7,055 bases of DNA from Ignavibacteria bacterium (GCA_011049495.1 DSBF01000289.1:1-7055), one strand, 5' to 3'. Positions 1-6,812 are shown, counted from the first letter of the stretch. Translations and numbers: made by a program. Notes: generated by a model not told the origin, from the sequence alone.

Positions 1-814
1 CTATAATAGAATTAAGATGTGATTTAAGATAATTAGAAATTATAAATAAAATCATAAAAAGAAAGATTATTATAGCGTACCCCCTTGCATTAACAGACAA
101 GATAATCAAAGGATGCGAGAAGGCAATTAACACCATTGATAGTAAAGCATTCTTTTTACCAAAAATCTTTTCAGCAAGTATATATGATAACAGTGGTATA
201 AAAATACCTGCAAGAAATACCGGTAACCTAAAAGCCCAAAGATGGTCTCCAAAAACTTGAAATGTTAATCGGCTTAATACACTTTGGAATATGTGGTTGC
301 CTACAATACTATAATTCGATAGAACTTCAAACCATGAAGTTTTAATCCACAGAACCCACGTTTTGGCTTCGTCATACAATGGTGGTCTATCCAACTCTTG
401 AATTCGAATTATTATTGTGATTATAAACAATACAAAAACAAATAGACACCAGAGCCTGTTTTCAGGCATGGTTGCGGCTTTCAATCTATTTTTCAATAAA
501 AGCTTCATTTCATTGATTGAGACCATCATTTGTATAAAAAGTTTACTAAATTTCTTTCGAAATAAAATGAGATTAAATGCAAATCCAAACAATAAAATAG
601 CTATTACCAAACAAACTATTTGTAATTTAAAATATGCATTATTTGTAATTATAAGAAAATGTAATTGTTTGTCGAGATTTATTAATGCTAGCATATTTTG
701 AAACGATTGATATGGTAATATTACAACTATCATAGGTAATAATAGCATTAAACTGAGTAAAATAATAATTTTCTTCACAATATCGATTGTCTCTATGCTT
801 CTATACCATGCCAT
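1..814 (-). CDS. GT-C membrane glycosyltransferase (GT39/PMT_2/ArnT-like), N-terminal part, cut by window edge
   Basis: This is an open minus-strand frame of 271 codons with no stop before the left edge, so the 3' end is missing. The family is inferred from a GT-C pattern. A membrane helix (about residues 121-138) is followed by a loop with an acidic D148-E149 pair (PPLYDEAKTW), the usual catalytic/metal site of polyprenyl-phosphate-sugar-dependent transferases. Next come GNHIFQSVLSRL (171-182), FRLPVFLAGIF (195-205) and the late motif VNARGYA (241-247), all typical of the PMT_2 group. Such enzymes move a sugar from a polyprenyl phosphate to lipid, glycan or protein on the outer membrane face. 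Residues 1-120 form an unusual leader with two extra hydrophobic segments (about 15-34 and 66-86). The ATG at 814 overlaps the upstream gene by 22 bases and has a GAGG 11 bases upstream; a GTG at 778 is an alternative start. Acceptor and sugar are unknown. Confidence 0.82.
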   Translation of the reverse strand, partial: MAWYRSIETIDIVKKIIILLSLMLLLPMIVVILPYQSFQNMLALINLDKQLHFLIITNNAYFKLQIVCLVIAILLFGFAFNLILFRKKFSKLFIQMMVSINEMKLLLKNRLKAATMPENRLWCLFVFVLFIITIIIRIQELDRPPLYDEAKTWVLWIKTSWFEVLSNYSIVGNHIFQSVLSRLTFQVFGDHLWAFRLPVFLAGIFIPLLSYILAEKIFGKKNALLSMVLIAFSHPLIILSVNARGYAIIIFLFMILFIISNYLKSHLNSII

Positions 815-1788
815 ATCTTGTATTTCCTCAATTTCATGTTTTCATACGATATCGGTGTAAACCAGAGCATTAAAACGCCTAATATTCCACCAAAAAAATA
901 GAATGTTAAAAATTGGGACAATGAAAATGCCAATGCTGTTTCTTGTGATACACCATAAAGTCCAAGTAAGTAGACTAAAGACATCTCTCGTGGACCAAAA
1001 CCGGCTATTGAAATGGGAAGAAGAAGGACCAAACTCAAACAACTAATAATAAAAGATGTTTGAATAAAATTAATTGAAATCCCAAGTACATTAATTAGCA
1101 AATGACAGATACTAAAAAATACAAAATAGGAAAATATTGTAATTAAAAAATTTAATGCTGAACTTGGCAAACTAAAATCAGAATAAATTTGTAATATAAA
1201 TATTTTAATTTTATTGGTTTTGGTATTTTTCAAGTTGAGAAAAGTAATTATTTTTTTACCAATTAAAATGATTAGGTACATCAATATTAATATAAACAAG
1301 AGTTGCGGCAACCAAACCCACTCCTTGTAGAAAGAAAATATGTTTATTAAACCTACAATGCCAAAACAAATCAAGAAATATAAATCGTAAATACGGTCAC
1401 TAATAACAGTACGAAATGCTGGTGAAAAATCGATTTTATATTTATTAATTAACCACACCGCCTTGGATAATTCACCCAAGCGACCGGGGGTAATGATTCC
1501 AACTGCAAATGCTGATAAATAAGCAACATATGTCTCTTTGATTCCAAGCTGAAAACCCATAGAGGACACCAACCGATTCCATCTGATGCTTTTCAGGAAC
1601 ATGAGAAATGCAAAACCTGCAAATGCAGCGATAAATACTAAAGGTGGTATTCTCTTAAATATAATTAAAACATCACCTATTTTTATATTACCTCGCTTAA
1701 TCACGATGATTATTATTATGGCAGAAATCAAAATTTTAAAAAACTGGGTATTACCAATTTTTATTCGTACCGTATTAAGTCGAAGCAT
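793..1788 (-). CDS. Flippase-like integral membrane protein, LPG_synthase_TM / UPF0104 family
   Basis: The product is a 331-residue multi-spanning protein with hydrophobic stretches near residues 16-30, 47-66, 85-100, 134-152, 159-178, 211-236, 245-262 and 287-310. Family signatures are visible: the IRWNRLV segment after the second helix (68-74), the TPGRLGELSKA motif (100-110), a basic SDRIYDL stretch (130-136), and SIAGFGPREMSLVYLLGL (260-277). These match the family that includes the membrane half of MprF and the C-terminal half of the archaeal glycosyltransferase AglD. Members are often annotated as flippase-like or putative dolichol-P-glucose synthetase, but the biochemical role is rarely proven. 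Its place between a polyprenyl-phosphate GT2 and a GT-C enzyme suggests work on lipid-linked sugars in the inner membrane. The start has a strong GAAGAGG five bases upstream and overlaps the end of the FrhB-like gene by 14 bases, so translation is probably coupled. Confidence 0.86.
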   Translation of the reverse strand: MLRLNTVRIKIGNTQFFKILISAIIIIIVIKRGNIKIGDVLIIFKRIPPLVFIAAFAGFAFLMFLKSIRWNRLVSSMGFQLGIKETYVAYLSAFAVGIITPGRLGELSKAVWLINKYKIDFSPAFRTVISDRIYDLYFLICFGIVGLINIFSFYKEWVWLPQLLFILILMYLIILIGKKIITFLNLKNTKTNKIKIFILQIYSDFSLPSSALNFLITIFSYFVFFSICHLLINVLGISINFIQTSFIISCLSLVLLLPISIAGFGPREMSLVYLLGLYGVSQETALAFSLSQFLTFYFFGGILGVLMLWFTPISYENMKLRKYKIWHGIEA

Positions 1789-3109
1789 TTAAGCCTCTTC
1801 GTTTAATGCCTTTTGTAAAATATTTCCAAATTGATCGGGTATGTATGAATAACCAACCCATATACTTTGGAGAAATTTTTGACATTAGCAATCTGGATAT
1901 TTTAAAACCAGAAATATAAAAAAGAGCAGTTATTATAATTTCCACAAAATAGCGTGTGAAATGGAAACTATGGCTCGCTCGGCCATCATCAGGAGTATCC
2001 AGTTTCAATAATCTTCGGAAACCAATACGTATATATGCACCTCTTTTTTTAAAGTCATAGCCATGGCTATGCATCTTTATTGCTTCATCCGGCCCAATTG
2101 GATTGAAATGTATTTTGCCTTCTCTTACCAAATTTTCAAATAACCTATTGCCACTTTTTGATCTTACAATTGCAAGTGAAAACCCTTTCCCCCGTTCTTC
2201 ATATTCTGGTGCCCATGCATCCCCACCAGAAATATCTGTCAGTTCATTTGTAAAATCTGTACAAAGTAAACATCGTTTCATCATACTGAAAGGAATCAAA
2301 TAATTTGCATGGAATTTTGGTAACTCAATTTTTTTACCATCATTCATATTAATAACCATCTTGCCAGGCCATTCACCCTCTCTGAAGGCCAAATATTCGA
2401 TTCCTGTATGCTCCTTATATCCATATGAGCGCAACAACATTTTGATTGATGTAAAATGTAAAGTATTTCCACAGAAGGGGCCAAAAATATATTTGATATT
2501 TTTGACAGAAGGATCATTTGCGATTTGAAGTTTACGGATAGAATGTACTTGACATGGCAAACCAACATACGCAAGGCAGCCTTCAAATTCCTGAATCTGC
2601 GGTAGTACTTGATTGACCGATGTTATTAGATATTTACTTTGTGCGGCCTTTTTAACCTCTTCTTTTTTAGTAGCAATGAACGTCTCTGGTTTCCATGGGC
2701 TAGTATTGGACATCCTTGTAGTAACTATGCCCTGAACTTCTTCTGTTTCAAGCAGCCACAATAAAATGGTGGATAAAAGCCCTCCACTGGCACTATTACG
2801 CCTTATCTCGCTATCTTCTGCATATGCAATCCCAAGCTTTTTATAATATCCGATGTATTCATTATTTGATTCTGTTTGGCCGAATGAATACTCGTTGAGT
2901 AAAGCCATTGGAATTTTCTTAGCACTACAACCAGTCCATATCCGGTTGGCAAGTTCATCTGTCAAGTCCCCCACTTGTTCGGGTCTATAGTTTTCCTCAA
3001 TATCTATAAATCTTATCGCACCCGATGAAAGGCCCACACAAGTACCGCAACGTGTACATAGCCCATTTTTAAAAACACTTCTTAAATATTCAATATTTTT
3101 TACAGACAT
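1775..3109 (-). CDS. FrhB/FdhB-like iron-sulfur flavoprotein (coenzyme F420 hydrogenase/dehydrogenase beta-subunit family)
   Basis: The 444-residue protein starts with an iron-sulfur motif CTRCGTC (Cys18, 21, 24) and a further Cys61, which could complete a [4Fe-4S] site. The FrhB N-domain pattern follows: NSASGGLLSTILLWLLE (105-121), AQSKYLIT (156-163) and AYVGLPCQVHSIRKL (180-194, Cys186). The C-domain shows FGPFCGN (209-215), a second pair CLLC (Cys280, Cys283) and DISGGDAWAPE (292-302). These are hallmarks of the FrhB/FdhB C-terminal family, whose characterised members carry FAD and Fe-S clusters and pass electrons to or from F420, ferredoxin or an organic substrate. Stand-alone paralogues are common in bacterial polysaccharide loci, where their substrate is unknown; here a redox tailoring step is inferred. 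The last 60 residues include a hydrophobic stretch (about 386-402) followed by a basic tail, so membrane contact is possible. The start overlaps the methyltransferase end by 20 bases and has only a weak, distant AGGAA. Nothing here shows that the host makes F420. Confidence 0.88.
   Translation of the reverse strand: MSVKNIEYLRSVFKNGLCTRCGTCVGLSSGAIRFIDIEENYRPEQVGDLTDELANRIWTGCSAKKIPMALLNEYSFGQTESNNEYIGYYKKLGIAYAEDSEIRRNSASGGLLSTILLWLLETEEVQGIVTTRMSNTSPWKPETFIATKKEEVKKAAQSKYLITSVNQVLPQIQEFEGCLAYVGLPCQVHSIRKLQIANDPSVKNIKYIFGPFCGNTLHFTSIKMLLRSYGYKEHTGIEYLAFREGEWPGKMVINMNDGKKIELPKFHANYLIPFSMMKRCLLCTDFTNELTDISGGDAWAPEYEERGKGFSLAIVRSKSGNRLFENLVREGKIHFNPIGPDEAIKMHSHGYDFKKRGAYIRIGFRRLLKLDTPDDGRASHSFHFTRYFVEIIITALFYISGFKISRLLMSKISPKYMGWLFIHTRSIWKYFTKGIKRRGLNAST
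1794..1800 (-). promoter_or_regulatory. Ribosome binding site of the flippase-like gene
   Basis: GAAGAGG lies five bases before the ATG at 1788 and inside the coding end of the preceding gene. It supports this start and suggests coupled translation. Confidence 0.7.
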
Positions 3110-3812
3110 AAAATTGTCGAATTCCTAACTCTGATATAAATGTATTTTGAAAGAATGCTATAATTTTCTCACCAAAATCCCTCAACTGTTTGGGCCCGAT
3201 TGGAAAAAGCAATGTACCCTCATGATGTATCAATCGCCAATTAGATAATCTTAGTAAAAACTTCACTTCACTTGAAAGCATAAAACGGTGTGGGCCTTCA
3301 CCATGCCCGCCAAAAATTTTAGTATATATTTGGTACGGTATCTCAGAGGTTGACGACGGGCAACTCAATACCATTCTTGCATCATATTTTGCAACACGGT
3401 GCAATTCCTTAAGAAACATTTTGGGATTAGCCACATGCTCAAGTGTCTCCAAAGATAATATTTTATCGAATGTATCGGACTGAAAGGGTAAAGAATAATA
3501 ATTATCCAATTTAATTTGTTTTACGTGTGGCCTTAGAACATGGGCAACTCTAATCAAACCCGATGATATCTCAGCATTTTGAACTTCTGTTTCTGGACAA
3601 CGGTCATGAATATAATCATCAGCTTCACAATCACGGCTGGTTATATTCAAAACCTTATTATTTCTGTTTAGGTTTAACAAATTTATAGCACGAAGGAAAC
3701 GTTGATCATGCACTTCTTTGATCATATTATTCTCTTTCACATAAATGTCCGCTACATTATCCCAATGTTTTTCGACATCTTTGTCAGACCAAGGGTTACA
3801 CTTGTATACCAT
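3090..3812 (-). CDS. Class I SAM-dependent methyltransferase, Methyltransf_11 type, with divergent motif I
   Basis: The 240-residue protein keeps the later half of a Rossmann methyltransferase: SLPFQSDTFDKILSLETLEH (107-126) followed by VANPKMFLKELHRVAK (127-142), the characteristic post-motif II/III region, then a strand MVLSCPS (147-153). A GGHGEGPHRFMLSSEV segment (168-183) and an NWRLIHHEGT ending resemble methyltransferases of O-antigen and capsule loci. The expected glycine-rich SAM loop is replaced by VLNITSRDCE (54-63), so the family call rests on the rest of the fold and activity is uncertain. It would act in the cytoplasm, perhaps on a sugar or lipid-linked intermediate. I chose the ATG at 3812 because GAAAGG lies ten bases upstream and the gene then begins four bases after the GT2 stop; in-frame ATGs at 3839 and 3833 would add nine or seven residues but have no ribosome site. 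Confidence 0.8.
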   Translation of the reverse strand: MVYKCNPWSDKDVEKHWDNVADIYVKENNMIKEVHDQRFLRAINLLNLNRNNKVLNITSRDCEADDYIHDRCPETEVQNAEISSGLIRVAHVLRPHVKQIKLDNYYSLPFQSDTFDKILSLETLEHVANPKMFLKELHRVAKYDARMVLSCPSSTSEIPYQIYTKIFGGHGEGPHRFMLSSEVKFLLRLSNWRLIHHEGTLLFPIGPKQLRDFGEKIIAFFQNTFISELGIRQFYVCKKY

Positions 3813-3816
3813 CCTA

Positions 3817-4698
3817 TTAATACCTTTCAGCATTTTCATTTATATTAAGCATAGAAATTTGGTCGGCAATAAGCCCAAAGAAAAACAGTAACATACTAAA
3901 CACGAATAAAATGACCGCACTGTTTGGTATACGATAATAAAAAAGAATCCCATAAACACTTAATAAAACACTGGATACCCCCCCTATCATACATAATGGG
4001 AAAAAAATCTTCAATGGGTTAAAAAGCATAATTATTCTACAAATAAGTAGAATAGTTTTACTGCCATCTTTTATAAATTTAACACTGCTTGTGCGACCCA
4101 CTCGCGGCCCTGCATGTATGTTGACACAACCAATTTCATATCCCATCTTTAGGAAGGCTAAGGTCGAAGTTGTGCTGAACGAAAATCCGTTAGGCATAAT
4201 ATTTAGCATTTTTATTATAATTTTTTTTTGAAAACCACGATACCCTGAATTATAATCTGGCAACTTTTGTTCGACTAGATATTCACCAATTACACGTATA
4301 AGACGCTTACCTATTTGCCGATTTATTTTCTTGTACGAACTTTTATTTCTCTCTCCGATTACCATAGGATAACAATTAAGTTTTTCGGCAATTTCTTCAA
4401 GTTTATCTGGTTTATGTTGCCCGTCACTATCCATTATTATTACTTTATCCATAGAAGCTACTCTAATGCCTGTTTTGAGAGCAGCTCCATAGCCCTTGTT
4501 TTGAATATGATTAACAAGTATAACATTTTTATATTTTTGAACTATGCTTTTTGTATTGTCAGTAGATCCGTCATTGATTATTATTATTTCATACTTATTT
4601 ATCAGTCCCATATTATTAAATTGATCTAATAGATTGCCGATTGCTATTTCCTCGTTGTAGGCAGGAATTATAATTGACGCATGATACTCTTTTACCAT
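3817..4698 (-). CDS. Family 2 glycosyltransferase, DPM/DPG-synthase-like (polyprenyl-phosphate glycosyltransferase)
   Basis: The 293-residue protein has a GT-A fold start, SIIIPAYNEE (8-17), the nucleotide-binding IINDGSTDNT (40-49), NKGYGAALKTGI (67-78) and the metal-binding DSD at 90-92 in MDSDGQHKP. Further on are the DYNSGYRGF acceptor-region motif (148-156) and GFSFSTTSTL (171-180), typical of dolichyl/polyprenyl-phosphate mannose or glucose synthases and ArnC/GtrB-like enzymes. Two C-terminal membrane helices (about 232-254 and 259-281) fit anchoring to the inner membrane. The expected reaction is transfer of a sugar from a nucleotide sugar to a polyprenyl phosphate on the cytoplasmic face. 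The sugar cannot be read from the sequence. The product would suit the GT-C enzyme four genes downstream. The start has GAGAGG five bases upstream and overlaps the 4-epimerase stop by seven bases. It is the first gene of the strongly AT-rich block. Confidence 0.9.
   Translation of the reverse strand: MVKEYHASIIIPAYNEEIAIGNLLDQFNNMGLINKYEIIIINDGSTDNTKSIVQKYKNVILVNHIQNKGYGAALKTGIRVASMDKVIIMDSDGQHKPDKLEEIAEKLNCYPMVIGERNKSSYKKINRQIGKRLIRVIGEYLVEQKLPDYNSGYRGFQKKIIIKMLNIMPNGFSFSTTSTLAFLKMGYEIGCVNIHAGPRVGRTSSVKFIKDGSKTILLICRIIMLFNPLKIFFPLCMIGGVSSVLLSVYGILFYYRIPNSAVILFVFSMLLFFFGLIADQISMLNINENAERY
3823..3828 (-). promoter_or_regulatory. Ribosome binding site favouring the 3812 start of the methyltransferase
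   Basis: GAAAGG lies within the last codons of the GT2 gene, ten bases before the ATG at 3812. The upstream alternative ATGs at 3839 and 3833 are preceded by AT-rich sequence without a purine-rich site. This decides the start, with moderate certainty. Confidence 0.5.
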
Positions 4699-5636
4699 AT
4701 TTTCCTCTCATTAAATTCTATTGTTAGTTTGATCCCTTCATTGAACTGGCAAGAAGGCTCATAGGTTAAAATCTGCTGTGCTCTCCTAATATTCGCCAGG
4801 GAATGCTTCACATCCCCAATTCTGGGTTCAGCGTATTGAGGCTTAACGCTTGTTCCCATAATCTCATTAACAGACTCAACCAGCTTATTAACAGTAACAC
4901 GTTTTCCGCACGCAATATTAAAAACCTCTCCTGATAAATCCTCAGCACAATTACCGCACGCCAGGAGATTCGCCTGAACCACATTCTCTACAAACGTAAA
5001 ATCGCGCGACTGCTCTCCGTCCCCGTAAATCGTGGGCGGCTTGTCGTTCTTTATCATCGTGATAAACTTTGGAATCACAGCCGAATACTGGGATGTCGGA
5101 TCCTGCCTGGGTCCGAACACATTAAAATAACGCAGGCAGACGGTTTCAAGCCCGTACATCTGCGTAAAAACCTGACAGTACTTTTCTCCCGCCAGCTTGG
5201 ATACCGCGTACGGAGACAGTGGTTTGGGCAGCATGTCTTCTGTCTTGGGAAGCACATCCAAGTCACCGTACACAGACGATGAAGAAGCAAAAACCACTCG
5301 CTTCACCCCTGCATCTTTGGCCGCATTGAGAATATTCAAGGTCCCGTTGACATTCACCTCATTCGTCGTCACCGGATCTTTCACCGACCGCGGTACCGAC
5401 GGCAGGGCCGCCTGGTGAAGAATATAATCCACTCCATTGACAGCCTCGTGCACGATATGATAACTGCGCACATCTCCTTCGAATAATTCAATTTTATCCA
5501 TAAATGACGTCAGATTGTCCCGCCGGCCCGTGGAAAAATTATCCAGAACCCGTACCTCCTCCCCCTTCTCCACCAGGGCTTCCACAATGTTGGACCCGAT
5601 AAAACCCGCTCCTCCTGTCACTAAATACAATGCCAT
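4692..5636 (-). CDS. NAD-dependent UDP-sugar 4-epimerase, extended SDR (UDP-GlcNAc 4-epimerase/WbpP-like)
   Basis: From the chosen ATG the protein has 314 residues, normal for the family. It begins MALYLVTGGAGFIGSN, with the GGAGFIG dinucleotide loop at 8-14 and the acidic residue D32 in LDNFSTG for NAD preference. The catalytic set is present: Ser residues in ASSSSVYG (118-124) and Y143-x3-K147 in SPYAVSKLAGE. The stretches AALPSVPRSVKDP (76-88) and FGPRQDPTSQYSAVIPKF (174-191) resemble the WbpP group that interconverts UDP-GlcNAc and UDP-GalNAc, so that activity is more likely than plain GalE, although a related 4-epimerase or decarboxylase-like SDR cannot be excluded. The ATG at 5636 has GAGG five bases upstream and places the Rossmann strand at the N-terminus. 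An in-frame ATG at 5678 would add 14 residues, overlap the upstream gene and lack support. The GC content falls steeply only in its last codons. Confidence 0.9.
   Translation of the reverse strand: MALYLVTGGAGFIGSNIVEALVEKGEEVRVLDNFSTGRRDNLTSFMDKIELFEGDVRSYHIVHEAVNGVDYILHQAALPSVPRSVKDPVTTNEVNVNGTLNILNAAKDAGVKRVVFASSSSVYGDLDVLPKTEDMLPKPLSPYAVSKLAGEKYCQVFTQMYGLETVCLRYFNVFGPRQDPTSQYSAVIPKFITMIKNDKPPTIYGDGEQSRDFTFVENVVQANLLACGNCAEDLSGEVFNIACGKRVTVNKLVESVNEIMGTSVKPQYAEPRIGDVKHSLANIRRAQQILTYEPSCQFNEGIKLTIEFNERKIW
4704..4709 (-). promoter_or_regulatory. Ribosome binding site of the GT2 gene
   Basis: GAGAGG ends five bases before the ATG at 4698. It is embedded in the last codons of the 4-epimerase, consistent with coupled translation across the composition boundary. 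Confidence 0.7.
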
Positions 5637-5641
5637 AAACA

Positions 5642-5645
5642 CCTC
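5642..5645 (-). promoter_or_regulatory. Ribosome binding site deciding the 5636 start of the 4-epimerase
   Basis: GAGG overlaps the TGA stop of the upstream wecB-like gene and sits five bases before the ATG at 5636. It favours this start over the in-frame ATG at 5678. Confidence 0.7.
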
Positions 5646-6798
5646 AATGATTAAAATATTTAAAAAGAAACCCCACAATCCCCTCGGCCGCCCGGCCGTG
5701 CCCGTAAACCGTGTCTTCGCCCTGGTCCGGTTTCCACAACCCCTTAAACTCCCCCGCCAGCGTATTCCACTCGCTCTCCAGCGTCTCCACCCACTCCGTC
5801 TCCTCCCTCAGCGTCACGCACTGCTTACGCGACCAGTACGCCTCTTTCTGAAGACCGCCGGAATCCGTGAGCACGAAATCACACGCTTCCAGCAGCCTGA
5901 GCAGATCGAAATACCCCACGGGATCGATAAGCGTCACGTGACGGCCGAACGCCTGCATATGCGCTTCCGCCTGCTTCCGGATTCGCGGATGCGCCGGAAA
6001 CAGGATGGGATGCTCTTTGAAAACATGCTTCACGAATCCGGCGCGTTTGAGAAACTGCTTCAGATCATCCGTGTTCTCCGCCCGGTGCAGGGTGAGCAGG
6101 CCGAAACTCCTGCCGGTCAGACCCAGCTTTTCCACAATTCGGGATTTCCCGGCGGCCAGGCCGCGGGCGTGCAGAAACACGTCGTACATCACGTCTCCGC
6201 TGTTCACGACAACAGGCCGGCCGTCATCGGGCCGGCCGGGGCCCGGTTCCGCTTCCGCGCCGTCGACCAGGTTCCCCTCATTCAGCACATTCGTGAACCC
6301 TTCCTTTTTCAGATTCTCCACCGCGGCCCGGCCCGGACAGAACAGCATGGAAGACACGTGATCGGCCGCGATCCGGTTGATCTCCTCCGGCATTCGGCGG
6401 TTGTAACTCCTCAGCCCGGCCTCCACGTGCGCCACGGGAAGGTGAAGCTTCACCGCCGCGAGCGCGCCGCCGAGCGTGGAATTCGTGTCTCCGTATACCA
6501 TCACGACATCCGGCCTGACTTTTCGCAGCACGGCTTCCGTTTTCTTCAGGATTTCGCCGGTCTGTTTGCCATGGGAAGCGGATCCCACATTGAGATGATA
6601 ATCCGGTTCTTTCAGGCCGAATTCATCGAAAAACCGTTTCGACATGGCGTAATCGTAATGCTGGCCCGTGTGGATCAGCACATCCTGAATCCGGCCGGCT
6701 TCATCGGCCTTTTCATTGTGCCGCTCCATGGCCCTGAAAACAGGGAAGTATTTGATGAATTGCGGGCGGGCGCCCACTATGTGAGAAACCGTGATCAT
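5644..6798 (-). CDS. wecB: Non-hydrolysing UDP-N-acetylglucosamine 2-epimerase (WecB/MnaA/WbpI family)
   Basis: The 384-residue protein has the family length and landmarks: VGARPQFIK (8-16) at the first strand, IHTGQHYD (42-49), VYGDTNSTLGG (101-111, D104), AHVEAGLRS (123-131, E126), MPEEINR (136-142), GDVMYDV (201-207), LLTLHRAEN (234-242, H238), DSGGLQKEA (312-320) and TLREETEWVETL (329-340). By family knowledge these acidic residues and the histidine form the catalytic and UDP-binding site. The enzyme converts UDP-GlcNAc to UDP-ManNAc, or acts on a related UDP-HexNAc such as a WbpI-type substrate, in the cytoplasm. Between EGF (166-168) and GDVMYD is a longer than usual, Gly/Pro/Asp-rich segment (about 170-198). 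The ATG at 6798 is fixed by an in-frame TAA nine bases upstream. There is no Shine-Dalgarno; the start abuts an A-run at the edge of a repeat array. It is the first gene of the apparent operon and the most GC-rich. Confidence 0.93.
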   Translation of the reverse strand: MITVSHIVGARPQFIKYFPVFRAMERHNEKADEAGRIQDVLIHTGQHYDYAMSKRFFDEFGLKEPDYHLNVGSASHGKQTGEILKKTEAVLRKVRPDVVMVYGDTNSTLGGALAAVKLHLPVAHVEAGLRSYNRRMPEEINRIAADHVSSMLFCPGRAAVENLKKEGFTNVLNEGNLVDGAEAEPGPGRPDDGRPVVVNSGDVMYDVFLHARGLAAGKSRIVEKLGLTGRSFGLLTLHRAENTDDLKQFLKRAGFVKHVFKEHPILFPAHPRIRKQAEAHMQAFGRHVTLIDPVGYFDLLRLLEACDFVLTDSGGLQKEAYWSRKQCVTLREETEWVETLESEWNTLAGEFKGLWKPDQGEDTVYGHGRAAEGIVGFLFKYFNH

Positions 6799-6812
6799 TT
6801 TTTTTTAAGAAA

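Noticed and set aside
417..701. Plus-strand open frame of 94 codons near the left edge
   Set aside because: The minus strand here reads continuously through GT-C transferase motifs; the plus frame has no recognisable features.
1..814. A broken or frameshifted GT-C gene
   Set aside because: The frame from 814 to the edge has no stop and carries motifs in the expected order, so it is only cut by the window boundary.
1775..3109. Evidence that the organism uses coenzyme F420 or is a methanogen
   Set aside because: FrhB-family paralogues are widespread in bacteria without F420 and no F420 or hydrogenase gene is present in the window.
5637..5678. Longer start for the 4-epimerase with an extra MWGFFLNILIIEVF leader
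   Set aside because: The leader would place residues before the Rossmann strand, overlap the upstream gene, and lacks a ribosome site, while the ATG at 5636 has GAGG at five bases.
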